A stretch of DNA of 64,000 nt from Flavobacterium piscisymbiosum. GTDB taxonomy: Bacteria > Bacteroidota > Bacteroidia > Flavobacteriales > Flavobacteriaceae. This document shows, one piece after another, positions 16,459 to 28,700 of the stretch (position 1 is its first letter; every line of letters starts with the position of its first letter). The stretch covers positions 2,542,001 to 2,606,000 of the forward strand of contig NZ_JAJJMM010000001.1 of NCBI RefSeq assembly GCF_020905295.1, given 5' to 3'. Below the pieces are notes generated by a model. The model was not told the origin of the DNA. It searched no databases and saw nothing but the letters and a program-made list of their open reading frames with translations. A program made the position numbers and the translations under genes.

Positions 16459-19158
16459 ATGATTATACAGCATAAAAAAAATAGTAAAACAATTTACCTG
16501 TTTTTCCTTTTTCTGTTAATGAGTTTCGCGGGATATTCTCAGGCTCCTGTAAATCTCCAGTGCGAGCATTTGGTTAATCCGTTAGGAATTGATGTACCTC
16601 AGCCAAGACTTTCCTGGCAATTAAGTGGCAGCGGACATAATGTAATACAAGCAGCTTATCAAATAGAAATCGCAACAGATTCGATTGCTTTAATAAAAGG
16701 CGAAGCATCTGTCTGGAATACTGGAAAAGTAGCGTCTGAAGCTATTTTAATTCCTTATAATGGAGCAACTCTAAAATCTTTTACCACTTATTTCTGGAGA
16801 GTAAAAATTTGGGACGGAAAAAATAAAATGCAAGTTTCAAAAATTCAGCGTTTTGAAACGGCAATGTTACAATTTAGCGATTGGAAAGGCAGTTGGATAT
16901 CTGATTCTCATGATATGAATTACAAACCGGCTCCTTATTTCAGGAAAGAAATTACAACATCAAAGACGATAAAAACGGCTCGTGCTTATATTACAGCAGG
17001 CGGATTATATGAATTTTATGTAAATGGAAAAAAAGCAGGAGATCGAATGCTGGATCCTATGTTTACAAAATTCGACAGTCGAAATTTGTACGCAACACTC
17101 GATATTACAAAACAGCTGCAAAACGGAAAAAATGCTTTTGGTATTTTGCTGGGAAACGGCTGGTACAACCACCAATCGGCTGCAGTTTGGCATTTTGATA
17201 AAACAATTTGGAGAAATCGTCCTCGTTGTCTGGTAAATATCAGAATTACCTATTCTGATAATACTACCGAAACAATAGTTACAGATGAAACCTGGAAAAC
17301 GGCTGATAGTCCTGTAATCTTTAATAGCATTTACACTGGTGAACATTATGATGCCCGCAAAGAAATTAGCAATTGGAACAAACCTGATTTTAACGATAAT
17401 AACTGGAATAAAGCAATACTTGTAAAATCGCCATCATCAAAATTGATGTCACAACAATTACATCCAATTCGGGTTACAGCACACTTAAAGCCAACGAAAG
17501 TAAACAGGATAAATGATACATTATCGGTTTTTACCTTCCCAAGAAATATTGCCGGAACAGTGAGCCTTTCGATCAAAAATGCAGTTCCCGGAACTATCTT
17601 TAGAATAAAACACGCAGAACGTTTGTATAAAAACGGAATGGTTGATCTTTCTAATATCGATTTGCATTACAGACCAACTGACAATACCGATCCTTTTCAG
17701 ACCGATATTTTTATTGCAAAAGGAAATGATAAAGAAAGTTTTTCTCCAAAATTTAATTACAAAGGATTTCAATATGTAGAAGTAACTTCAAGTCATCCTT
17801 TTGCATTAGATCATAATAGTCTTGTTGCTCTCGAAATGCACAGCGATGTTCCTGCCGTGGGGAAAATTAAAACTTCGAATGAGGTTTTTAATAAAATATG
17901 GGAAGCAACAAACAGTAGTTATCTCGCTAATTTATTTGGTTACCCAACAGATTGTCCGCAACGCGAAAAGAACGGTTGGACAGGCGACGCACACACGAAT
18001 ATAGAAACAGGACTATATAATTTTGACGGAATTACAATTTACGAAAAATGGCTTACAGATCATCAGGACGAGCAACAACCCGATGGAGGAATTTCTAATA
18101 TTGTTCCAAACCCCGGAGCATTTGGATATGAATTTGCTACCGGCCCTGACTGGACGAGTTCTATAGCGATTATTCCGTGGAAAATATATGAGTTTTATGG
18201 CGATGCCAGTTTGCTGACTAAAATGTATCCCAATATGAAAAATTATGTAGATTTAATTGATAAGAAATATCCAACCGGTATTACAGATTGGGGATTAGGT
18301 GATTGGGTTCCTGTAAAAAGCACCAGTTCGAAACCGCTTACTTCTACAATGTATTATTATACAGATGTTTTAATTTTAGCCAAGACCGCAAAACTGTTAG
18401 GAAACACCAACGATGCTGAGCACTATTTTAAATTGGCAGAAAAAATCAAAAGTATATTCAATGAACAGTTTTTAAATAAAAGTACCTATTTGTATTGCAG
18501 CGGTACCCAAACAGAACTGTCTGGCCCACTATATTGGGGATTAGTTCCTGATGAATACAAACAAAAAGTAGCCGATAATTTGTACAAAAAAGTGCAGGAA
18601 ACTAATTTTCATCTTGATGTTGGTTTATTAGGAACGAAGTCTTTATTGAATGCATTAAGCGAAAATGGCTATGCCGATGCTGCTTATAAAATTGCTTCTC
18701 AGGAAGATTTTCCGTCCTGGGGATATTGGATCAAAAACGGAGCTACAACTTTATTTGAAAACTGGCCTTTGAATGTTGAAAAAAATGACGCTTCGATGAA
18801 TCATATTATGTTTGGAGAAATAGGAGCATGGATGTACAAAGGATTGGGAGGTGTTTTTCCTGACGAAAATTTACCTGGTTTTAAGCATATTATTTTAAAA
18901 CCAAATTTTGTAAAAGACCTTACTTATTTCGAATCAGAACATACATCTCCTTACGGGAAAATAGTATCGAACTGGAAAAGAGAAAACAAAAAAGTACTTT
19001 ATGAAGTGGTGGTTCCGCCAAATTCTACTGCGAGTTTTTATTTAGAAAAGAACAGTAATTTTACTTGTAATTCAAAAGATATTAGTTTTAGTACCAAAGG
19101 ATTATATAAAGTGATTCAGCTTAAATCAGGATCTTATTCTTTTAAAATTACGGAATAA
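16459..19158 (+). CDS. GH78 family alpha-L-rhamnosidase
   Basis: This is an 899-residue secreted protein with a Sec signal (FLFLLMSFAGYSQ). The domain order is typical of bacterial alpha-L-rhamnosidases: an N-terminal Ig-like domain (VNPLGIDVPQPRLSWQLSG), a beta-sandwich with KTARAYITAGGLYEFYVNG, a concanavalin-like domain, the (alpha/alpha)6 catalytic barrel, and a C-terminal beta-sandwich. The catalytic signature DCPQREKNGWTGDAH (Asp498 to His512) and the later ATTLFENWPLN and NHIMFGEIGAWMY segments are present, giving the acidic residues expected in GH78. It would remove terminal rhamnose, an unusual companion for mannanases. It is separated from GH97 by two repeat elements, so it may be an added module with separate transcription. 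Confidence 0.92.
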   Translation: MIIQHKKNSKTIYLFFLFLLMSFAGYSQAPVNLQCEHLVNPLGIDVPQPRLSWQLSGSGHNVIQAAYQIEIATDSIALIKGEASVWNTGKVASEAILIPYNGATLKSFTTYFWRVKIWDGKNKMQVSKIQRFETAMLQFSDWKGSWISDSHDMNYKPAPYFRKEITTSKTIKTARAYITAGGLYEFYVNGKKAGDRMLDPMFTKFDSRNLYATLDITKQLQNGKNAFGILLGNGWYNHQSAAVWHFDKTIWRNRPRCLVNIRITYSDNTTETIVTDETWKTADSPVIFNSIYTGEHYDARKEISNWNKPDFNDNNWNKAILVKSPSSKLMSQQLHPIRVTAHLKPTKVNRINDTLSVFTFPRNIAGTVSLSIKNAVPGTIFRIKHAERLYKNGMVDLSNIDLHYRPTDNTDPFQTDIFIAKGNDKESFSPKFNYKGFQYVEVTSSHPFALDHNSLVALEMHSDVPAVGKIKTSNEVFNKIWEATNSSYLANLFGYPTDCPQREKNGWTGDAHTNIETGLYNFDGITIYEKWLTDHQDEQQPDGGISNIVPNPGAFGYEFATGPDWTSSIAIIPWKIYEFYGDASLLTKMYPNMKNYVDLIDKKYPTGITDWGLGDWVPVKSTSSKPLTSTMYYYTDVLILAKTAKLLGNTNDAEHYFKLAEKIKSIFNEQFLNKSTYLYCSGTQTELSGPLYWGLVPDEYKQKVADNLYKKVQETNFHLDVGLLGTKSLLNALSENGYADAAYKIASQEDFPSWGYWIKNGATTLFENWPLNVEKNDASMNHIMFGEIGAWMYKGLGGVFPDENLPGFKHIILKPNFVKDLTYFESEHTSPYGKIVSNWKRENKKVLYEVVVPPNSTASFYLEKNSNFTCNSKDISFSTKGLYKVIQLKSGSYSFKITE

Positions 19159-19210
19159 TAAATGGATCAATACAAAAGCCTTCGGAGCGAAAAATGGAAT
19201 CAAAAGTAAT

Positions 19211-19432
19211 TTTTACCGCAAAGAGCGCAAAGTTTTTTTGATATGATAAGTTTTGTAAAAAGGCAAAGTTCGCAAGGCTTTGAGATTACTTTGAGATTTT
19301 ACCACAGAGATCGCAAAGTTTTTTGAATATACAAAGTGTAGTAAAAATACATCCCGAAGCCTCGGAACACAAACCTTTGTGTGCTTAGATGTTGTAAACA
19401 TAACATAAACTTTAGTGAACTCTGCGGTAAAA
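19211..19432. repeat. intergenic inverted-repeat element (copy 4)
   Basis: The left arm at 19211-19235 (TTTTACCGCAAAGAGCGCAA...) and the right arm at 19407-19432 are imperfect inverted copies. Between them related words such as CGCAAAGTT and ACCACAGAGATCGCAAAG recur, suggesting nested or decayed copies. The 422-bp gap between GH78 and the convergent GH2 holds only this element and a terminator. The word GCAAAG...GCGGTAAAA is familiar from Flavobacterium intergenic repeats. Confidence 0.6.
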
Positions 19433-19513
19433 GAATTAGTGAGCATGAAATTTTCTATGTTGCTCCACAACATTTAGTATTGATCGTAATAAAGATTTAA
19501 TTCTATTAAAATA

Positions 19514-19552
19514 AAAAAGCATTAGTAAACCAATAATTTACTAATGCTTTTT
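19514..19552. terminator. bidirectional terminator between GH78 and LacZ-like gene
   Basis: A 16-bp perfect stem, AAAAAGCATTAGTAAA (19514-19529) with its complement at 19537-19552, has a 7-base loop. It gives a T-run on each strand, as expected between two convergent genes. Confidence 0.85.
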
Positions 19553-19580
19553 GTTTTTTCGATTGTGAAAGATTGGATCC

Positions 19581-22790
<3,210 letters not shown>

Positions 22791-22829
22791 TTAGTAATAG
22801 TTTTTGTTTAGAAAATTATTAAATTAATA

Positions 22830-22837
22830 CAAATATA
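22830..22837 (-). promoter_or_regulatory. -7 box (TATATTTG) for the LacZ-like gene
   Basis: On the minus strand TATATTTG is a perfect match to the Bacteroidota TAnnTTTG element, 58 bases ahead of the start codon. No TTG at the expected -33 distance was found. Confidence 0.5.
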
Positions 22838-22852
22838 CTAAATCGTTTTAGT
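22837..22852. promoter_or_regulatory. LacI-type operator dyad (left)
   Basis: ACTAAATCGTTTTAGT is a near-perfect palindrome centred on CG, the layout of LacI/GalR-family operators. It abuts the -7 box of the beta-galactosidase gene on its upstream side, so a bound protein would block polymerase. A similar dyad lies ahead of the transporter gene. Confidence 0.5.
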
Positions 22853-23019
22853 GTTTTTGACTTTTGCCTACCAGTTTATTAAAGATATGTCTTAAATATT
22901 TTGATTAATCTCTAATTTTTATCAGTAATAATGCATATTTTAATTTTATTTGTCTATTATGTTGCGGGTATTGTTTTTGTAAATTATTATTTTATTCCTT
23001 TTTGAATACTGAAAAGGTA

Positions 23020-23027
23020 TATATTTG
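23020..23027 (+). promoter_or_regulatory. -7 box (TATATTTG) for the MFS transporter gene
   Basis: TATATTTG is a perfect TAnnTTTG match, 141 bases ahead of the start codon, leaving a long 5' leader. It mirrors the box of the divergent beta-galactosidase gene. Confidence 0.5.
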
Positions 23028-23035
23028 TAATTTAG

Positions 23036-23047
23036 TAAAACGTTTTA
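23036..23047. promoter_or_regulatory. LacI-type operator dyad (right)
   Basis: TAAAACGTTTTA is a perfect 12-bp palindrome with central CG, placed just downstream of the transporter -7 box where a repressor would block initiation. It shares the CGTTTTAG half with the left dyad at 22837-22852. The rest of the 396-bp divergent region is AT-rich with no gene. Confidence 0.5.
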
Positions 23048-23168
23048 GTAACTATTTGAATTTTAAAATTAGTCTGGCTCTTTCTATATAATAGCCAGTT
23101 CTGTAATTCATTTTTACGACGAATAATCTTCGAATAAAGTTTATATAATTAAAGTAATAAATACCACT

Positions 23169-24491
23169 ATGAACAAAATATTATTATGGTCTGTTACAGC
23201 TGCTTTGGCTGGATTTTTATTTGGTTTTGATACCGTTGTAATTTCTGGTGCCGACACCAGATTACAGGAATTATGGCATACTTCGGATGTTTTTCATGGA
23301 TCTGTTGTAATGGCTATGGCTTTATGGGGAACTGTGGCAGGAGCTATTTTTGGTGGTATTCCGACCAATGTATTAGGACGAAAAAAGACCCTTATCTGGA
23401 TTGGAGTTTTGTTTTTGGTTTCGGCAATTGGTTCCTCTTTGGCAAACGATCCCTGGACTTTTGCTTTTTTCCGATTTTTAGGCGGATTAGGAATTGGCGC
23501 ATCTACTATTGCCGCACCGGCTTATGTTTCTGAAATTGCGCCTGCAAAAGATAGAGGAAGATTGGTTTCGTTATATCAGTTTAATATTGTTTTGGGAATT
23601 TTAATGGCTTTTTTATCTAATTATTTATTGCGTGATACAGGAGAAAATGCCTGGCGATGGATGATTGGAATAATGGCTTTTCCTGCCTTTTTTTATACAG
23701 TTATTGTTTTTACCATTCCGGAAAGTCCACGATGGCTACTTTCTAAATCAAGAATCGATGAGGCCAAAACGATTTTGCAAAAAATTGATCCGACAGCAAA
23801 TATTGAAGATTTAATGCAGGAACTTCATATTGGTAATGATGATGATAAGAACTTAAAACATGAAACTATATTTTTAAAAAAATACAGATATCCGTTGATG
23901 CTGGCTTTTTTGATTGCAGCATTTAATCAGTTTTCAGGAATTAATGCATTTTTATATTATGCGCCAAGGATTTTTGCAGAAGCTGGTTTAGAACAAAGTG
24001 CAGCCTTAATAAGCAGCGTAGGCATTGGTTTAACTAATTTAATCTTTACACTTATTGGTGTTTTCTTAATTGATGTCCTCGGCCGAAAAGTTCTAATGTA
24101 TATTGGATCTGTTGGTTACATTATTTCATTAGGATTGGTATCAATTGCTTTTTTTCTAAAGTGGGAGGGAATGCAGGTACCTATTTTTCTGTTTTTATTT
24201 ATTGCCTCGCATGCCATAGGACAAGGAGCCGTGATTTGGGTTTTTATCTCAGAGATTTTTCCCAATCATTTGCGCGCCAGTGGCCAGGCATTTGGATCTT
24301 CGGTGCATTGGATTCTGGCAGCGATTATTCCATCCATGATTCCTTTTTTATTCTCGACAATAGGAGCGGGAACGGTATTTTTGATATTTGCTGTAATGAT
24401 GGTATTTCAATTGCTCTTCGTAATTTTTATGATGCCGGAAACCAAAGGAAAATCTTTGGAAGAACTTCAGAAAACTACTTTTAAGATTTGA
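23169..24491 (+). CDS. MFS sugar porter (SP family, XylE/GalP-like)
   Basis: This 440-residue inner-membrane protein has about twelve hydrophobic segments. Sugar porter signatures are present: GFDTVVISGA in TM1, NVLGRKKTL in loop 2-3, PESPRWLLSKSR at the end of TM6, QFSGINAFLYYAPRIF in TM7, DVLGRKVL in loop 8-9 and MPETKGKSLEEL at the C-terminus. These mark a proton-coupled or facilitated hexose/pentose carrier. The exact sugar is not fixed by sequence; as the divergent partner of a beta-galactosidase it could import galactose or the other product sugar. Length is slightly short for the family (460-490 aa), but both ends look complete. It ends before a strong bidirectional terminator. Confidence 0.9.
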   Translation: MNKILLWSVTAALAGFLFGFDTVVISGADTRLQELWHTSDVFHGSVVMAMALWGTVAGAIFGGIPTNVLGRKKTLIWIGVLFLVSAIGSSLANDPWTFAFFRFLGGLGIGASTIAAPAYVSEIAPAKDRGRLVSLYQFNIVLGILMAFLSNYLLRDTGENAWRWMIGIMAFPAFFYTVIVFTIPESPRWLLSKSRIDEAKTILQKIDPTANIEDLMQELHIGNDDDKNLKHETIFLKKYRYPLMLAFLIAAFNQFSGINAFLYYAPRIFAEAGLEQSAALISSVGIGLTNLIFTLIGVFLIDVLGRKVLMYIGSVGYIISLGLVSIAFFLKWEGMQVPIFLFLFIASHAIGQGAVIWVFISEIFPNHLRASGQAFGSSVHWILAAIIPSMIPFLFSTIGAGTVFLIFAVMMVFQLLFVIFMMPETKGKSLEELQKTTFKI

Positions 24492-24640
24492 GAGGATAGT
24501 AAATTTTGGAGTTATTGATTTTTAAATGCTATTGATAATCTTACAATTTATTGTCAAATTTTTTTTTTTAACTTTTCAGTTAATTAATCTTTCGCTGCGG
24601 AATTTCTTTTGATTTTTTAAATTAATATGATTTAAAAACA

Positions 24641-24671
24641 AAAAAGCTTCAGAGAAATCTGAAGCTTTTTT
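24641..24671. terminator. bidirectional terminator between MFS gene and toxin locus
   Basis: A 13-bp perfect stem, AAAAAGCTTCAGA (24641-24653) with its complement at 24658-24670, has a GAAA loop and a T-run on either strand. It ends both the transporter transcript (+) and the long toxin-locus transcript (-). Confidence 0.88.
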
Positions 24672-24708
24672 AGTAGATTATAACACTTTGTAAAATAAAT
24701 AATATTAT

Positions 24709-25719
24709 TTAATCTAGCTCATAAATGTGTAATTGATTTGTTGTATCTAGGGCATAAATTTTATTTTCAGATATTTGTAAGTCTTTAAATGTCCCCTTCA
24801 TTTCATCAATTTTAGTTACCCAAAGAATTTCTAAAGTATTATAATCTAAAACTCCAATGTGAGTACCATTCAGTATATCTTTATTTGCTGTAAAATAAAT
24901 TTTATCTTTTAGAACCTTCCAAAAACCTATTTTTAGGTTTTCATTGTACAAGCTTTCAATTTTTTGATTACGGATTATTTCGCCAGTAATTGCATTTATT
25001 TCAACAAGTGGACTATCAGCAGGAGTTGTACTAATTTTTCCATAAATACTTAAAATACTATCATGCTCAGAAATTAGTTCTATAAACCAATCTGATGTGT
25101 CATAATCATTATTTTTTTCATAAACTATATGACCAGAATCGATATTTAAAGCGATGAGACTATTTTTGATCTTATCATTTCCTCCTCGATACATTGATAT
25201 CCATAACTTATTTTCTTTTATACCTAAAATTTTTCTTATTTCACCATAGTGATCTAGGCTAATTTCCCAATTCAAGTTATAAGATTGTAATGATAGAGAT
25301 TGTAAGTTTGCATTATTACTGAAAAATAAATTGTTATTGGTATCTCTGAAATAATGCTCAATATTAAAACAACCAATTTCATCAATCAAGCCGAAAGAAG
25401 AACAATTAAAATTGATTTTAGAAATTAATCTTTTCCCATCAATTTTTTGTACTACTATTAGATCTTTATTATTGTAAGTGTCAAAAAATAAACTGCCATT
25501 TATGCTATCAATTATTTTTTTCTCTTGTAATGAGTATACATTCGTGAATTTATTTTTAAAGAAAATTATATTTTCATTACAATTAAAAAATGAACGGACG
25601 TCTTTATCAATTTTTAAATTGTTAAAAAACAGATCATCATTATTATTTTTGAATAATATTGAGTTTTCTTTTACCGTAAATGTATTTATGTCTTCTAAAA
25701 AATATTGTTTTGTAAACAT
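24709..25719 (-). CDS. cytoplasmic beta-propeller-like protein, predicted immunity protein
   Basis: This is a 336-residue protein without signal peptide or membrane segment. It is built of repeated four-strand units with PQQ/WD-like spacing (LIALNIDSGHIVYEKN, LVEINAITGEIIRNQ, IGVLDYNTLEILWVTKID, KIYALDTTNQLHIYELD), which indicates a beta-propeller. I do not know a catalytic role for it. Its start codon overlaps the stop of the upstream 2041-aa toxin (TAATG), so the two are translationally coupled. It is the last gene before the terminator. A small cytoplasmic gene directly after a polymorphic toxin with a variable C-terminal nuclease is the standard position of a cognate immunity gene. I infer that role; the fold call is moderately sure. 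Confidence 0.65.
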   Translation of the reverse strand: MFTKQYFLEDINTFTVKENSILFKNNNDDLFFNNLKIDKDVRSFFNCNENIIFFKNKFTNVYSLQEKKIIDSINGSLFFDTYNNKDLIVVQKIDGKRLISKINFNCSSFGLIDEIGCFNIEHYFRDTNNNLFFSNNANLQSLSLQSYNLNWEISLDHYGEIRKILGIKENKLWISMYRGGNDKIKNSLIALNIDSGHIVYEKNNDYDTSDWFIELISEHDSILSIYGKISTTPADSPLVEINAITGEIIRNQKIESLYNENLKIGFWKVLKDKIYFTANKDILNGTHIGVLDYNTLEILWVTKIDEMKGTFKDLQISENKIYALDTTNQLHIYELD

Positions 25720-28700
25720 TATTTAACTGTAATGAAATTATAAAATCTACTTTTTGTGTCTTTGATTAATTCTTTAAAATCATCTTTTGCATCATCTCTA
25801 TCATCTTCATTTTTATTTTGTGGAAATAGACTTCCTCTTAAAGGAATATTGCTCCAAATAGCATTAAAGGTAGCCTCTCCTTTGTTTGAAAGATTATTAG
25901 CGTTTAATAACATTTGTTTAAATTTCTCCTTTATTGGTTGTGGGTCTTTATTTTTATTAAATTTCATGGAATCAAACCAATATTCCAATTTGTCTAAAGA
26001 TGTTACTTTACTGGCGTCACTTAAATAAGTAATAAACTGTTTTGAAGATCCGGTTATTGTTGTTTGGTCTTTTACAAAATTTAGAAAAGCTAAACCGTCT
26101 ATTTTCCAACTTTTACACTCAACAATTTTATTTCCATTTTCTATAACATCAGCGAAGGCTGTATTTTTCTCATTTGCATCATTAACAACCTCAATTTTTA
26201 GCTCAAAACCAGTTATAGTTCCTATATAAGAAGGGTTTTCCTTTAATACTCTTAGTACAAATGCTGTTGCGTTTACCTGGTGAATACCACCACTTAATAT
26301 TCCTTTCTTACCAATTACATCATCAAAACCTGGTGCGCCTTTGTAATTGATTGCAAAATAATTGACATAATTTAGATAATTATTTAGCATAATATAGTCT
26401 GAGTTACCTGAACTACAAACTTTACAAGGAGCACTTACATTTTTTTGTATAATTGTTTTAAGACCATCGATTTCTCCTATTGTTGAAAGTGAGTTTGAAT
26501 TATTAAGAATTGTTTTAATTTCTTGTAATACAGCCCAATCTTTTCGATACTGAAGATTTGGTCTGGCATCCTGAACTAGTTTCCATGCTTTTAAAATGTC
26601 AAGATCAAATTTAGATATGTTTCCACAAATATAATCACTTCCGTTGCTTTCGTCAATATCTTTTAAAAACTCTTTTTGATTAGGAATATCAAACTCTAAT
26701 AATTTAATTACAAAATTGTTCAAGTCAGTAATCCCACAAAGTTTAGAAATTGCAGAGAGATTATTGGTATTTGTTTGTAAACGTCTTAAATTTAAACATA
26801 ATTGAGAATTGGTGGTGTTTTCAATTCTTTCTTTACAAATTGTACATTTTTGTTTTTTCTCTTCCTCTTCTTTTATTTTTTTAGCTACTACTGCAGAAGC
26901 ATATACAACCTGTACTACACCTTTTACAGATTCTGTTTCTGCTACAATTAATTCAACACTTCCTTGGGCTCCTTTATAGTAAGTAAGATTATAGGGAACT
27001 AATTGTATGACAGGAACGTTTTTAACTTCAGGGATGTGCTTAGTTAAGATATCTGTTTGTGGCATCTTGATTACTTTTCCTTCCTTTACGATGGTTAAGT
27101 TTGTGACATTTTCAAGTTGACGTGCAGCATTTCCTTCAAAGGAATAATTTTGAAAACCGGAATTAGAAATGACATTCCCTTCATAATTCATCTGTATTAT
27201 TGGAGTACTAACATCTTCAATGTAAATTCCTGCTGAATTTGGAGTACCTTTTACAGGGATATCATCCAATAAACTAATTACTTTGCCGCCACCACTAAAA
27301 TCGCTTAAATTATCTAAAGCCTTTTCTATATCTGTAATAGCAGTACCTTCAACAGCTATAATTTCTCCAGTTGTAGCATTTTTTATAATTGTTTTACCAT
27401 CAGCTTCTAATAGATAAACACCCTTTGCAATAAGTTTTTCGTTTAGTTTTATAGCATTTTCGGCAAGTGATACACTAACTTTTGATAGTTTTGCAATCTG
27501 GCTAATTTTTGCCACAGCATATTCACCAGCTGTATATAAAATTGGAAAAATCATTACAGTCAATTGTCCGTATCTATAATAACAGATATCAGCAGTTTTT
27601 CCATTTTTTAATTTTGTTTCATTACATTCTGTAAAGTAAGTTTTCTTAAATTCATTGCCAATTTTTACTACTTTCTTTATATTATCAGAAAGAGTATTAT
27701 ATGGCGGAATTAGTACAACACCCAGAATTTGTTCAGGTTGTATTTCTCCTCCTTTATTAATTGTAGTATTTATCGATTTTAGATTTTCATAGTATTTAAC
27801 ATAACTTTGAACTTTAACTTTTAAACCTTCTTTTGCTAAAGTTGCTAAACCATCAACTAATAAAACTACATCTATCATTGCTATAGCCTCATGAGTTGCA
27901 CCTGCTAAATATTGATCAAAGCCATTTGAGTTTGCAATACTTTCTTCATTTGTTGCGCAATACCACATTCCAAAAAATCCTTGATAGAATACTGTAGCGA
28001 TTTCTACCAAAGCTTGATCAGAAGGTCGCATGTTCTTGTATATAAAGTTTCCATGAAGTGTTGCTAGACTACTATTTATGTAATCTACCATACAATTATC
28101 TGAAGTCTTGAAATTAGGGAATAAATCCTGAATAGCTTTAGGAATTTGTAATTTGTATTCTAATTTTAAAGTTTCTTTTCCGGTGCTATCATAAGTCGCT
28201 AATATATAAGAAACCTTTTTTAAAGCTTCGGCTAGTTTTTCTTTATACTTAGGATCATTTTTATCTAAAATGATAAATTCAGCAGCAACAGAATCATCGC
28301 CAATTTTTATATCTAATTTGCTTATAAGATCTTTTAGCCTTTCTTCATCACTGCTTGCTCCAGTACCATTACCAGTATTAGAGGTACTACAACCTAAGTA
28401 GCCCCAATAAATACTTCTGGTTTCTTTATCTTTTACATAATACTCACTTTTGTTATATCTATCAATATATTTACTTAGTAACTTTTCATCTTTTGCCTTA
28501 ATTATGCTTTCTAATTCTTTGTTATAAATCGTCCTTAAATATTTACTATTTGGGCAGGATTTATCGTTATCATAAAATAAATAAATTTTGCTTTTATCAA
28601 CTACAGGCTTTGTTGTTTGAGTAATAATCGAAGTATTATCATCACCAATATATTTATCAGCAGCCCATGCGTAAGTTACTTTGGTTTCGCCTTTATTGGT

